A stretch of DNA of 64,000 nucleotides from Microbacterium sp. XT11 (GCF_001513675.1 NZ_CP013859.1:1861081-1925080), one strand, 5' to 3'; shown: positions 24,335-33,385, numbered from the stretch's first letter. A program made the numbers and translations. Notes: generated from the sequence alone by a model not told the origin.

Positions 24335-25593
24335 TCGTGTTCCTTTCCGTCGGCGAGGGCCTCTGCGAGCTCCTCCGCTCCGATGATGTGACCCATGCGG
24401 TCACGCTTGGTCTCGAGGTACTGGTGGTTGTTCGGTCCCACGCCGACGATCAGCGGCACCTGCTCGATCACGTCGAGGCCGAGCTCACGCAGCTGCGCGA
24501 CCTTGTCGGTGTTGTTCGTGAGCAGGCGCACCTTCGAGATGCCGAGGTCGGTGAGGATGCCGGCCGCGGCGGCATACTCGCGGGCGTCGGCGGGGAGCCC
24601 GAGCGCGAGGTTGGCGTCGACCGTGTCGAGCCCCTCCTCCTGAAGGCTGTAGGCCCGCAGCTTGTTGATGAGGCCGATGCCGCGCCCCTCGTGCCCGCGC
24701 ATGTAGATCACGACGCCGCCCTCCTTCTCGATCGCGTCGAGGGCCGCGTCGAGCTGCGGGCCGCATTCGCACTTCAGCGAGCCGAAGGCCTCGCCGGTGA
24801 GGCACTCCGAGTGCACGCGTACGAGCGCGGTGTCACCGGGTTCGCCTGACACGACGGCGATGTGGTCGGTGCCGCTCACACGGTCCTTGTAGGCGAGGAA
24901 GCGGAAGGTGCCGTGTGAGGTCGGCACCGTCGCGTCAGCACGCAGGCTCACGCGGCGCCCCGGGGTGGTCACGGCGCCCTGCGGGTCGATCTCGTTGAGG
25001 TGCGCGATCAGCTGCTCGATCGTGATGACGGGCACGCCCGCGCTCTCGCCCAGCTCGAGGAGTCCCGGCATCCGCATCATGCTTCCGTCCTCGGCGACCA
25101 CCTCGGCGATCGCGCCGACCGGACGCAGGCCGGCGAGCTTCATGAGTTCGACAGCCGCCTCGGTGTGCCCGCTGCGCTCCCGCACACCGCCGTCGACGGC
25201 TCGCAGCGGCAGCACGTGACCGGGGCGGATGAGATCGTGCGCGGTGGACGACGGGTCCGCCAGCACGTTGAGGGTGCGCGCGCGGTCGTGCGCGCTGATG
25301 CCGGTGGTCACGCCCACGGCCGCGTCTACGCTCACGGTGTACGCCGTCGAGCGCGCGTCCTCGTTGGCGGCGACCATGGGCTGCAGGTTCAGCGCATCCG
25401 CGAGGTCGGCGGGCATCGGCGCGCAGAGGAAACCGGACGACCAGCGCACCGTCCAGGCGACCCACTCGGGCGTGGCGAGTTCGGCGGACAGGATGACGTC
25501 GCCCTCGTTCTCGCGGTTCTCGTCGTCGGCGACGATCACGGGGCGGCCGGCGCGCAGCGACTCGAGCGCTGCGGGGATGGTGGACAGGCTCAT
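24331..25593 (-). CDS. ribBA: Bifunctional DHBP synthase / GTP cyclohydrolase II
   Basis: A 420-residue fusion. Residues 1 to about 205 form 3,4-dihydroxybutanone-4-phosphate synthase with DDENREN (23-29), RPGHVLPL (123-130) and GHTEA; residues from about 210 form GTP cyclohydrolase II with zinc ligands Cys264, Cys275 and Cys277 (CLTGEAFGSLKCEC) and the catalytic MRGHEGRGIGL region. It supplies both precursors of riboflavin. The ATG at 25593 was chosen; a much longer open frame upstream is a shadow of ribE and ribD. It overlaps ribE and ribH by 4 bases each. Confidence 0.95.
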   Translation of the reverse strand: MSLSTIPAALESLRAGRPVIVADDENRENEGDVILSAELATPEWVAWTVRWSSGFLCAPMPADLADALNLQPMVAANEDARSTAYTVSVDAAVGVTTGISAHDRARTLNVLADPSSTAHDLIRPGHVLPLRAVDGGVRERSGHTEAAVELMKLAGLRPVGAIAEVVAEDGSMMRMPGLLELGESAGVPVITIEQLIAHLNEIDPQGAVTTPGRRVSLRADATVPTSHGTFRFLAYKDRVSGTDHIAVVSGEPGDTALVRVHSECLTGEAFGSLKCECGPQLDAALDAIEKEGGVVIYMRGHEGRGIGLINKLRAYSLQEEGLDTVDANLALGLPADAREYAAAAGILTDLGISKVRLLTNNTDKVAQLRELGLDVIEQVPLIVGVGPNNHQYLETKRDRMGHIIGAEELAEALADGKEHE

Positions 25594-26219
25594 CGCGAGC
25601 CTCCTTCCGGTGCGGAACGGAACGCGAGCAGGCGCTCGACGTGCCGGGCCAGGATGTCGGTCTCGAGGTTGACGCGGTCGCCCACGGCGCGCGAGCCGAG
25701 GATCGTCGCCGCCAGGGTCTCGGGGATGAGCGAGACCTCGAACCAGGCGTCGGCCGCGTCGGCGGGACTCACGGCGCTCACGGTGAGCGACGTGCCGTCG
25801 ACCGCGATCGAGCCCTTGTCGACGACGAGCGGGGCGAGGTCGGCCGGCAGCGAGATGCGCAGCACGCTCCACTGGTCTCCTGGGCGCACCTCCAGCACGG
25901 TGCCGGCGCCGTCGACGTGGCCCTGCACGATGTGGCCTCCGAGGCGTGCGCCCACCGGCATGGCCTTCTCGATGTTGACGCGGGTGCCGACGGTCGCGGA
26001 GCCGATCGCTGCGACGTCGAGCGTCTGCTTCATGACGTCGGTGTCGAACGTGTCGGCGGTCGAGCCGACGACCGTGAGACACACCCCGGACACCGCGATC
26101 GACTCGCCGTGCACGGCATCCGCTGCCGCCTTCGGGGCGCGCACGGTCAGGCGCCACCCGTCTCCTGAGGGGACGATGGCGGTGATCTCGCCGATCTCCT
26201 CGATGATCCCGGTGAACAT
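25590..26219 (-). CDS. ribE: Riboflavin synthase alpha subunit
   Basis: A 209-residue enzyme that dismutates two lumazine molecules to riboflavin. Two lumazine-binding repeats are visible: residues 1-97, starting MFTGIIEEIGEI and including SGVCLTV and NIEKAM, and residues 98-195, starting GGHIVQGHVDG and including DGTSLTV and NLETD. The trimer active site forms between repeats of neighbouring subunits. The ATG overlaps the last base of the ribD stop. The length is normal for the family. Confidence 0.95.
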   Translation of the reverse strand: MFTGIIEEIGEITAIVPSGDGWRLTVRAPKAAADAVHGESIAVSGVCLTVVGSTADTFDTDVMKQTLDVAAIGSATVGTRVNIEKAMPVGARLGGHIVQGHVDGAGTVLEVRPGDQWSVLRISLPADLAPLVVDKGSIAVDGTSLTVSAVSPADAADAWFEVSLIPETLAATILGSRAVGDRVNLETDILARHVERLLAFRSAPEGGSR

Positions 26220-27262
26220 CAGTCAGCTCCTTCGGTGGGAGAGTCGGTCGCGGTCGCGGGGTGGGCGATCGCGAGGAGGTCTGGTCCGAGCGGCACCCAT
26301 TCGTCGATCTCGAGCCGAAGGGCGCGGTCGATCGAGGGGATGCCGAGGTCGGTGAGAGCGAGACGGTCGCCGCCCAGCAGCACAGGCGCGACGTAGGCGA
26401 GCACACGGTCGACGAGCCCGGAGGCGACGAATGCGCTCGCCAGGGTGGGGCCGCCCTCGACGAACACGCGCTGCACGCCGCGGGAGTGCAGATCTGCGAG
26501 CACCGCGTGCAGATCGCGGGTGTCGTAGAAGAGGGGGGAGTTCGGATGCCGCCGCAGCGCCGCATCCGCGGGTGTGACGCGCGAACCGATGACGACGGGG
26601 GTGGGCTGGTGGGGGAGAAGCGCATCTCCGTCGCGGGCGGTGAGCGCGGGGTCGTCGGCGAGCACGGTGCCCGTGCCGACGACGATGGCGTCGGACTCGG
26701 CCCGGCGGCGATGCACGTCGGCGCGTGCGGCAGGTCCCGTGATCCATTGGCTGGACCCGTCGGATGCCGCGGCGCGGCCGTCGAGGCTCTGGGCCCACTT
26801 GACCGTCACGTGCGGACGGCCGAGGCGCTGGGCGGTGAGCCAGCCGTCGATGAGCGTGTGCGCGGCATCCGCCTGCTCGCCGCTCTCCACGTCGACGCCG
26901 GCCGCGCGAAGGCGGTCGGCGCCGCCGCCGGAGACCGCGCCGGGGTCGTCGAGCGCATACACGACGCGGGTGATGCCGGCGTCGATCAGCGCGAGCGCGC
27001 ACGGTCCGGTGCGGCCGGTGTGGTTGCAGGGCTCCAGGGTGACGACGGCGGTCGCGCCCCTCGCCGCGCCGGGGGCGAGCTTCGACAGCGCGTCGACCTC
27101 GGCGTGCGGCGTGCCCGCGCCGCGATGCCAGCCCTCGGCCATGGTCTCGCCGTCGGACGACAGGATGACGGCGCCGACCTGCGGGTTCACGCCCCTTGGC
27201 CCGTTCGCCGCGAGTTCGAGAGCGCGGGTCATCGCGCGGCGCTCGGCCTCGGTCACTGCCAT
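26219..27262 (-). CDS. ribD: Bifunctional deaminase / reductase of riboflavin synthesis
   Basis: A 347-residue fusion: an N-terminal zinc deaminase with HAEVDAL (His53, Glu55) and LEPCNHTGRTGPC (Cys79, Cys88), then a C-terminal NADPH reductase with VKWAQSLDGRAA and EGGPTLASAF. It converts the pyrimidine product of GTP cyclohydrolase II through deamination and side-chain reduction. The ATG at 27262 follows a strong GAAGGAGG site; the frame extends 15 codons further but without a site. It is the first gene behind the FMN riboswitch, which overlaps its leader. Confidence 0.95.
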   Translation of the reverse strand: MAVTEAERRAMTRALELAANGPRGVNPQVGAVILSSDGETMAEGWHRGAGTPHAEVDALSKLAPGAARGATAVVTLEPCNHTGRTGPCALALIDAGITRVVYALDDPGAVSGGGADRLRAAGVDVESGEQADAAHTLIDGWLTAQRLGRPHVTVKWAQSLDGRAAASDGSSQWITGPAARADVHRRRAESDAIVVGTGTVLADDPALTARDGDALLPHQPTPVVIGSRVTPADAALRRHPNSPLFYDTRDLHAVLADLHSRGVQRVFVEGGPTLASAFVASGLVDRVLAYVAPVLLGGDRLALTDLGIPSIDRALRLEIDEWVPLGPDLLAIAHPATATDSPTEGAD

Positions 27263-27317
27263 CCGTCGTCCTCCTTCGAGGCTCCGGGGGATGCAGGACG
27301 CGCGCACGCGTGCGCCT

Positions 27318-27471
27318 CGTGCTGCCTCCCTTCCGGACTAGCGAGATCGCTCTCGCATCACCGTCGGTCCCGGAATTCCACCGGATCGGCATCGCGGTCG
27401 AAACCAGGACGCTCGCGGACTGTCACCGCCGGTTCGGATTCTCACCGACCCCGGAGCACGTTGATGCTCTG
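27318..27471 (-). promoter_or_regulatory. FMN riboswitch (RFN element) of rib operon
   Basis: Read on the minus strand, the leader contains the conserved RFN boxes in order: GGTCGGTGAGAATCCGAAC, CCGGCGGTGACAGTCCGCG, CCGGTGGAATTCCGGGACCG, GACGGTGATGCGAGAG and AGTCCGGAAGGGAGGCAGCA. It precedes ribD by about 55 bases. Binding of FMN should reduce expression of all four rib genes. No clear terminator separates it from ribD, so control of translation start is more likely than attenuation. Confidence 0.93.
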
Positions 27472-27477
27472 AGTGTA
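27472..27477 (-). promoter_or_regulatory. -10 box of rib operon
   Basis: TACACT on the minus strand lies just upstream of the first riboswitch helix, placing the transcription start at about 27465. No convincing -35 box is seen. Confidence 0.5.
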
Positions 27478-27537
27478 CTCAACACGGCTGAGCGCATTTC
27501 ATTCCGTGGCATGGATCGTGGCCGCCGCGTGCGCGAG

Positions 27538-28401
27538 TCATTTGAGCAGTCGCGACAGGCGGCGATCGGCGAGCGGCTTTCCTCCGGTCTGGCAGGTCGG
27601 GCAGTACTCCATCGATCGGTCGGCGAAGAACACGCTCCGCACGGTGTCCCCGCACACCGGGCAGGCCTCGCCGCGCCGGGCGTGCACCTGCATGCCGCGC
27701 CGCTTCGCGTCTTTCAGATCGGCGGGCGGCTTGCCTGATGCCTCGGCGACGGCCTCCGCCAGAGTCGTCTGCATGGCCGCGTACAGGCGGTCGATCTCGG
27801 CATCATCGAGCTTGCCCGCGTTGGCGTACGGCGACATGCGCGCGGCATGCAGGATCTCGTCGGAGTACGCGTTGCCGATCCCGGCGATCACGCCCTGGTC
27901 GCGCAGCAGCCCCTTGATCTGCATCCGCTTGCCCTCGAGCAGCCCGGCGAACACATCGCGGGTGAACGACGGGTCGAGCGGATCGGGGCCGAGCCGGGCG
28001 ATGCCAGGGACGTCATGCGGGTCGCGCACGACGTACACCGCGAGCGACCTCTTCGTGCCCGCCTCGGTGAGGTCGAAGCCGGCGCCGTCGTCGAGCGCGA
28101 CCCGCAGGGCGATCGGCGACTTGCCTGGCTTGATGAGCGTGGTCGGCAGCTCGTCGTACCAGCGCAGCCAGCCCGCCTTCGCGAGATGGAACACGAGATG
28201 CAGGTCGTCGCCGCACGAGAGCACGATGAACTTGCCGTGCCGAGAGGCGCCGGTGACCTCGGCGGCCTGAAGGGCATGGATCGGCGGATCATAGGTCTTC
28301 AGCGCCGAGATGGCGGACACGGCGGCACGGGTGATCGTGCGTCCGACGGCGCGATCGTCCAGGAACGCGGTCAGGCCTTGCACCTCGGGCATCTCCGGCA
28401 T
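27538..28401 (-). CDS. Fpg/Nei family DNA glycosylase / AP lyase
   Basis: A 287-residue base-excision repair enzyme. MPEMPEVQG at the N-terminus corresponds to the MPELPEVE motif, giving the catalytic Pro2 and Glu3 after Met removal. The H2TH region contains GIGNAYSDEILHAARMSP, and the C-terminal zinc finger has CPVC and CPTC pairs. Substrate loops resemble the actinobacterial Nei/Fpg2 branch more than canonical MutM, so the exact damaged base is uncertain. CAGGAT ends 6 bases before the start, a possible leaderless promoter. It follows the GNAT gene on the same strand. Confidence 0.9.
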   Translation of the reverse strand: MPEMPEVQGLTAFLDDRAVGRTITRAAVSAISALKTYDPPIHALQAAEVTGASRHGKFIVLSCGDDLHLVFHLAKAGWLRWYDELPTTLIKPGKSPIALRVALDDGAGFDLTEAGTKRSLAVYVVRDPHDVPGIARLGPDPLDPSFTRDVFAGLLEGKRMQIKGLLRDQGVIAGIGNAYSDEILHAARMSPYANAGKLDDAEIDRLYAAMQTTLAEAVAEASGKPPADLKDAKRRGMQVHARRGEACPVCGDTVRSVFFADRSMEYCPTCQTGGKPLADRRLSRLLK

Positions 28402-28487
28402 GGGTTCATCCTGTCACCGGCATCCGACATGGGGCTAGATCATCGGCATGCGACACAGCGCGATCTCACCATCCAGCGGTCGCGCGC

Positions 28488-29051
28488 TCAGAGGATCGGC
28501 CACTCGACGGGGGAGCGGTCGTCGGTGACGAGCAGGCCGCCGAGCCAGCCGTCGTCGCGCCCTCGGGGGCCGGTGAGCGCCTGGCGCTGAAGGCCCTCGT
28601 ACCGGAACCCCAGGGCTCGGGCGGCACGCGCCGACGGGATGTTCCCGACGACGGCTTGCCAGCGGATGCGGACGAGCCCGAGCTCGGCGAAGCCCCAGTC
28701 GATCACCGCCTTCCCTGCCTCAGCGAGAAAGCCGTGCCCCCGCGCCTCGGCGGCGACCCAGTACCCGAGCTCCGCGTGGCCCCCGGTGTGGTGGTCGACG
28801 ATGCGGTGGAGGCCGATCGACCCCACGAGCACGCCCTCGTGGAAGATGCTCCACACGGTCTCGCTGCCGTCGGCCCACCACTCCGCGATCAGGCGGATGA
28901 AGTCCTCGGCATCCGCGCGGGAGTACGGGCTGGGGACGGTCGTCCAGCGAGGGATCTCCGGATCCTGGCACGCGCGCTCGATCGCCTCGGCATCCGATGG
29001 CGTGGGGGCGCGCAGGGTCAGTCTCTCGGTGATCAGGGTGACGGGTTCCAT
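28488..29051 (-). CDS. GNAT N-acetyltransferase, RimJ/RimL type
   Basis: A 187-residue acetyltransferase. TERLTLRAPTPSDAEAI at the start, ELGYWVAAEARGHGFLAEA (acetyl-CoA loop around RGHG) and NIPSARAARALGFRYEG near the end are typical of the RimJ/RimL branch that acetylates protein N-termini or small amines. The target is unknown. The ATG lies 6 bases after TAGGAT, indicating a leaderless transcript. It diverges from mfd, whose start is only 78 bp away. Confidence 0.88.
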   Translation of the reverse strand: MEPVTLITERLTLRAPTPSDAEAIERACQDPEIPRWTTVPSPYSRADAEDFIRLIAEWWADGSETVWSIFHEGVLVGSIGLHRIVDHHTGGHAELGYWVAAEARGHGFLAEAGKAVIDWGFAELGLVRIRWQAVVGNIPSARAARALGFRYEGLQRQALTGPRGRDDGWLGGLLVTDDRSPVEWPIL

Positions 29052-29057
29052 CCCGGA

Positions 29058-29063
29058 ATCCTA
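29058..29063 (-). promoter_or_regulatory. -10 box, leaderless promoter of GNAT gene
   Basis: TAGGAT on the minus strand, 6 bases before the ATG at 29051. It forms a compact divergent pair with the mfd promoter. Confidence 0.55.
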
Positions 29064-29116
29064 TGCGCCGCATACCGGGCTCGACGCCTCCGGCCCGGAT
29101 GTCCGACGCCCCCGAC

Positions 29117-29122
29117 TACACT
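29117..29122 (+). promoter_or_regulatory. -10 box, leaderless promoter of mfd
   Basis: TACACT is followed by TGTCCG and then the GTG at 29129. There is no Shine-Dalgarno sequence in these 6 bases, which supports a leaderless mRNA. Confidence 0.6.
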
Positions 29123-29128
29123 TGTCCG

Positions 29129-32100
29129 GTGACTGTTCCAGGGATTCTGCGCGCCTTGGAAGAGGCGTCTCTCTACCGTGATGCCCTGACCTGGGCGCAC
29201 ACCGACGCCGATCTCGGCCTCGTCGACGGGCTCGACGCCCCCGCGCTCGCGGGACTGCTGCGCAAGAGGGCCGAGAACGGCCATCCGGCCGCGCTGCTGG
29301 CCGTGGCCCCGACGGGCCGCCGAGCCGAGAGCATCGCACAGGCTCTCGCGTCGTACCTCCCCGACGCTGAGGTGCTCACCTTTCCTGCCTGGGAGACGCT
29401 GCCGCACGAGCGGCTCAGCCCCAGCCCCGACACGGTCGGACGACGACTTCAGACGCTGCGCCGCATCACCGGATGGACCGGCGACCACCCGCTCGTCGTG
29501 GTCGCGTCCGTGCGCGCCGCGCTGCAGCCCATCGCGGGCAACCTCGCCGACATCGAGCCGCTCGAGCTCGCCATCGGCAGCCGAGGACACGAGCTCGACG
29601 ACGTGGCGGAGCGCCTCGTCGAACGGGCCTACTCGCGAGTCGACATGGTGTCGCGGCGCGGGGAGTTCGCGGTGCGCGGAGGCATCCTCGACGTCTTCCC
29701 GCCGACCTCCGAGCACCCGTTCCGCGTGGAGTTCTTCGGTGACGAGATCGACCAGATCCGCGCGTTCTCGGTGGCGGATCAGCGCTCCCTCCCCGGCGAC
29801 GTGTCGACGGTCGACCTGCCGCCGAGCCGCGAACTGCTGCTCACGCAGGAGGTACGAGACAACGCGCGTGCCCTCGTCGGCGGGTTCCCCGCGATCTCGG
29901 CGATGCTCGAGAGGATGGCCGAGGGCATCCCCGTCGAGGGCATGGAGTCGCTCCTGCCCGCCGTCGCGGGGCCGCTGAAGTCGCTCGTCGAGTACCTGCC
30001 GGACGGCGCGGCCACGGCGGTCGTCGACCCGGAGCGGTCGTCGGCCCGCGCGATCACGCTCGGGGAGACCAACCGGGAGTTCCTGGACGCGGCGTGGAGC
30101 GCTGCGACATCGGGAGCATCCGCACCCATCGACCTCGGGGCCGGCGACTTCCTCACGATCGCGCGCCTGCGTGAGATCGTGCACGCGCGGGGCGGCGTCT
30201 GGTGGCGGCTCAGCCCGTTCGCGATCGGCGGCGCGGATGCTGAGACGATCGACGCCGCCGTCATCCCGTCGTTCCACGGCAACGTCGACGGCGCGATCTC
30301 GTTCGTCGACGGCTGCGTGTCCGAGGGGTGGCGGGTGGTCGTGATCGCCGCTGGTCCCGGTCTGGTCGACCGCGCGCGCGACGTGCTGTCCGACCGCGGC
30401 GTCGCGGCACGGGTGGTCGATCGCCTCACCGAGGCGCCGGAGGCGGGCGTCGCCACGCTCGTGACCGGCTCCGTCGAGGCGGGGGTCCAGGTGCCGGAGG
30501 CCAAGCTCGCCGTCCTCACGGACAACGAGTTCTACGGCCGCACCATCGGCGGCGACCAGCGCGTGGTCAAGAAGCTCGCATCGCGCCGCAAGAACGTCGT
30601 CGACCCGTTGCAGCTGAAGCAGGGCGATTACGTCGTGCACGCGACGCACGGCATCGGCCGCTTCGTGGAGATGACCCAGCGCGAGGTGTCGACCGGCGGC
30701 CGCAACGCCGCGAAGTCGACCCGTGACTACCTGGTGCTCGAGTACGCGCCGTCCAAGCGGGGCTACCCCGGCGACAAGCTCTTCGTGCCGACCGACCAGC
30801 TCGACCTGCTGTCGAAGTACGTCGGCGGCGAGGCTCCCACCCTGTCGAAGATGGGCGGCAGCGACTGGGCACAGGCGAAGGGCAGGGCCCGCAAGGCCGT
30901 GCGTGACATCGCCGTCGAGCTCGTCAAGCTCTACTCCGCGCGCATGAGCGCCAAGGGCCACGCGTTCGGCCCCGACACGCCGTGGCAGCGCGAGCTCGAG
31001 GAGGCGTTCCCGTTCGCGGAGACGCACGACCAGCTGCAGACGATCGAGGAGATCAAGGCCGACATGGAGCGGCCGATCCCGATGGACCGGCTGCTGTCGG
31101 GAGACGTCGGCTTCGGCAAGACCGAGGTCGCCGTGCGTGCCGCGTTCAAGGCGATCCAAGACGGCAAGCAGGTCGCGATGCTCGTGCCGACGACGCTGCT
31201 CGTCAAGCAGCACCTCGAGACCTTCACCGAGCGATTCGCGGGCTTCCCCGTGAAGGTGCGGCCGCTGTCGCGGTTCCAGACCGACAAGGAGGCGCGGCTC
31301 ACCCTGCAGGGGCTGCTCGACGGATCGGTCGACATGGTCATCGGCACGCACCGCATCCTCACCGACCAGGTCATCTTCAAAGACCTGGGACTGCTCATCA
31401 TCGACGAGGAGCAGCGCTTCGGCGTCGAGCACAAAGACGCGCTGAAGAAGCTCAAGACGAACGTCGACATCCTCGCCATGAGCGCCACCCCCATCCCGCG
31501 CACGCTCGAGATGGCCGTCACCGGCATCCGCGAGATGTCCACGCTGCAGACGCCCCCGGAAGACCGGCATCCGATCCTCTCTTTCGTCGGTCCGCGCAGC
31601 GACAAGCAGATCGCAGCGGCCATCCGGCGCGAGATCCTGCGCGAGGGGCAGGTGTTCTTCGTGCACAACCGCGTGCAGTCGATCCAGCGGGTCGCCGCGG
31701 AGCTGGCCGAGCTCGTGCCGGAGGCGCGGATCGCGGTGGCGCACGGCAAGATGGGCGAGCACCAGCTCGAGCAGGTCGTCGACGACTTCTGGGAGCGCAA
31801 GTACGACGTGCTCGTCTCGACGACCATCATCGAGACAGGTCTCGACATCTCCAATGCCAACACGATCATCATCGACAGGGCCGACAAGTACGGCCTCAGC
31901 CAGCTGCACCAGCTGCGCGGACGCGTCGGTCGAGGACGTGAACGCGCCTACGCGTACTTCCTCTACGACGACTCCAAGCCGCTCAGCGAGACCGCGGCCG
32001 ACCGACTGCAGACGATCGCCGTGAACAACGACCTCGGCTCGGGCATGCAGGTCGCCTTGAAAGACCTCGAGCTGCGCGGCGCGGGAAACCTGCTCGGAGC

Positions 32101-32692
32101 CGAGCAGGCCGGCCACATCGCCGGCGTCGGCTTCGATCTGTACCTGCGCATGATCGGCGAGGCCGTCGCGACCTTCCGCGGCGAAGAGGTCGAGACCGGG
32201 CAGGAGCTCCGCCTCGAGCTGCCCCTCGAGGCCCGCATCCCCGAGGACTACATCGACAGCGAGCGGCTGCGGCTCGAGGCGTACCAGAAGCTGTCGGCTG
32301 CGTCGGCCGCCACCGCGAAGGACGATGCGATCGACCTGGTCGTCGAGGAGCTCACCGACCGGTACGGCACGCCGCCGGAGGAGGTCGTCGGGCTCGTGGC
32401 GATCGCTCGGCTCCGCCGTCGTGCAGCGCGCGCCGGGCTGACGGATGTCGTCGCCATGGGGTCGAACCTGCGGATCTCGCCGGCGCGCCTCGAGGACTCG
32501 ATCAAGGTGCGGATGCAGCGGCTGTACCCCAAGGCGAAGCTCGTCGCAGGGGGAGAAGCCCTCGTCGTGCCGCTGCCGACCGTGCCGTCGGCGGTGGGCG
32601 TGGGGCTCGAGCCTCTTCCGGGCGCACAGCTGCTGGAATGGGTGGGGCAGCTCTTCACAGCCTTGTTCCCCGAGCCGGTGAAGACCGACTAG
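29129..32692 (+). CDS. mfd: Transcription-repair coupling factor
   Basis: A 1187-residue Mfd. It displaces RNA polymerase stalled at DNA lesions and recruits UvrA. The N-terminal UvrB-like part (to about residue 370) includes FPAWETLPHERLSP; the RNA-polymerase-interaction domain has YVVHATHGIGRFVEM; and the RecG-like motor has motif I SGDVGFGKTE near 657-666 and DEEQRFG near 759, followed by the relay region and TRG motif with GLDISNANTIIIDRAD. The C-terminal TRCF domain is complete. GTG 29129 is preceded only by a -10 box, so the longer frame upstream is not translated. mfd near mazG and eno is typical of Actinobacteria. Confidence 0.97.
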   Translation: MTVPGILRALEEASLYRDALTWAHTDADLGLVDGLDAPALAGLLRKRAENGHPAALLAVAPTGRRAESIAQALASYLPDAEVLTFPAWETLPHERLSPSPDTVGRRLQTLRRITGWTGDHPLVVVASVRAALQPIAGNLADIEPLELAIGSRGHELDDVAERLVERAYSRVDMVSRRGEFAVRGGILDVFPPTSEHPFRVEFFGDEIDQIRAFSVADQRSLPGDVSTVDLPPSRELLLTQEVRDNARALVGGFPAISAMLERMAEGIPVEGMESLLPAVAGPLKSLVEYLPDGAATAVVDPERSSARAITLGETNREFLDAAWSAATSGASAPIDLGAGDFLTIARLREIVHARGGVWWRLSPFAIGGADAETIDAAVIPSFHGNVDGAISFVDGCVSEGWRVVVIAAGPGLVDRARDVLSDRGVAARVVDRLTEAPEAGVATLVTGSVEAGVQVPEAKLAVLTDNEFYGRTIGGDQRVVKKLASRRKNVVDPLQLKQGDYVVHATHGIGRFVEMTQREVSTGGRNAAKSTRDYLVLEYAPSKRGYPGDKLFVPTDQLDLLSKYVGGEAPTLSKMGGSDWAQAKGRARKAVRDIAVELVKLYSARMSAKGHAFGPDTPWQRELEEAFPFAETHDQLQTIEEIKADMERPIPMDRLLSGDVGFGKTEVAVRAAFKAIQDGKQVAMLVPTTLLVKQHLETFTERFAGFPVKVRPLSRFQTDKEARLTLQGLLDGSVDMVIGTHRILTDQVIFKDLGLLIIDEEQRFGVEHKDALKKLKTNVDILAMSATPIPRTLEMAVTGIREMSTLQTPPEDRHPILSFVGPRSDKQIAAAIRREILREGQVFFVHNRVQSIQRVAAELAELVPEARIAVAHGKMGEHQLEQVVDDFWERKYDVLVSTTIIETGLDISNANTIIIDRADKYGLSQLHQLRGRVGRGRERAYAYFLYDDSKPLSETAADRLQTIAVNNDLGSGMQVALKDLELRGAGNLLGAEQAGHIAGVGFDLYLRMIGEAVATFRGEEVETGQELRLELPLEARIPEDYIDSERLRLEAYQKLSAASAATAKDDAIDLVVEELTDRYGTPPEEVVGLVAIARLRRRAARAGLTDVVAMGSNLRISPARLEDSIKVRMQRLYPKAKLVAGGEALVVPLPTVPSAVGVGLEPLPGAQLLEWVGQLFTALFPEPVKTD

Positions 32693-32755
32693 ATCACCGA
32701 CAGCGCCGCCGTCAACGCCCTGTGACGCGCACGTCATGGGCGGGATGCTGGCGGC

Positions 32756-32917
32756 ATGTGGACGCTATTGATCATCCTCCTCGTGCTGTGGGCCGGCGTG
32801 TCCGTGCTGGGCTTCGTGGTGAAGGGCCTGTTCTGGCTCGCGATCGTCGGGATCGTCTTGTTCATCGGGACGCTCGTGTTCGGGATGCTCCGCCGCGGGA
32901 CCTCCACGAGGGAGTGA
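32756..32917 (+). CDS. Small membrane protein, 53 residues
   Basis: This short frame encodes 53 residues, MWTLLIILLVLWAGVSVLGF followed by VVKGLFWLAIVGIVLFIGTLVFGMLRR and a short polar tail. Two hydrophobic segments separated by a single Lys-Gly suggest a helical hairpin in the membrane with a basic C-terminus inside. A GGGA stretch upstream could serve for ribosome binding. The composition is very unlike the Arg-rich shadows around it, which supports translation. The function is unknown; similar tiny proteins occur in related genera. Confidence 0.65.
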   Translation: MWTLLIILLVLWAGVSVLGFVVKGLFWLAIVGIVLFIGTLVFGMLRRGTSTRE

Positions 32918-33006
32918 CCCGGCACGGCCCGTCGCGCGGCGCGGTGCGTGAGGTGCGTGTGCGCGCCCGTGTGTCGCCGAGCCCGTGCGCGTCGTGCCCG
33001 TGTGTC

Positions 33007-33140
33007 GCCGTGCCCGTGCGCGAAAAGTCGGAGTCTCCGGGCGACACGCCGGGGTGCGGGTGGTCTCGGGCGGCGTGTCGCGTCGCGGTTCCGACGTTTC
33101 GCGCACGGACGCGGGGAGTTCGCGCGCGCGGACGCCGGGC
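33007..33140. repeat. 134-bp direct repeat with hairpin, copy 1
   Basis: This copy is identical over 134 bp to 33180-33313. Inside it, 33014-33031 and 33091-33108 form an 18-bp stem with one mismatch (left arm CCGTGCGCGAAAAGTCGG), and 33041-33050 pairs perfectly with 33072-33081 (GCGACACGCC / GGCGTGTCGC). The two stems are separated by 9-by-9 internal loops and capped by 21 bases. It lies in the gap between the 53-residue protein and the beta-helix protein; I see no gene in it. Confidence 0.9.
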
Positions 33141-33179
33141 CATCGTGCCCACGGATGCTGCGCCTTTCGCGTGCGGGTT

Positions 33180-33313
33180 GCCGTGCCCGTGCGCGAAAAG
33201 TCGGAGTCTCCGGGCGACACGCCGGGGTGCGGGTGGTCTCGGGCGGCGTGTCGCGTCGCGGTTCCGACGTTTCGCGCACGGACGCGGGGAGTTCGCGCGC
33301 GCGGACGCCGGGC
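33180..33313. repeat. 134-bp direct repeat with hairpin, copy 2
   Basis: This is the second exact copy, offset by 173 bp, with the same two-stem hairpin at 33187-33281. The 39 bp between copies include a fragment (TTTCGCGTGCGGG) resembling the right arm, and sequence before copy 1 (about 32969-33006) holds partial copies of the left end. The remaining intergenic bases to 33385 are GC-rich with no recognisable gene. Confidence 0.9.
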
Positions 33314-33385
33314 TTCGCGCGCGGATGCCGCCCCTCCGCGCGCGCGGACACCGCACGAGCCGTACACGGATGCCGCGGCCGGGAC

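Noticed and set aside
29033..32737. A 1234-codon open frame on the minus strand opposite mfd.
   Set aside because: It is the antisense shadow of mfd. The composition is Arg/His/Val/Asp-rich with no family motifs, whereas mfd on the other strand is complete.
33007..33313. The 134-bp repeats as the ends of an insertion sequence.
   Set aside because: They are direct, not terminal inverted, repeats; only 39 bp lie between them and there is no transposase.
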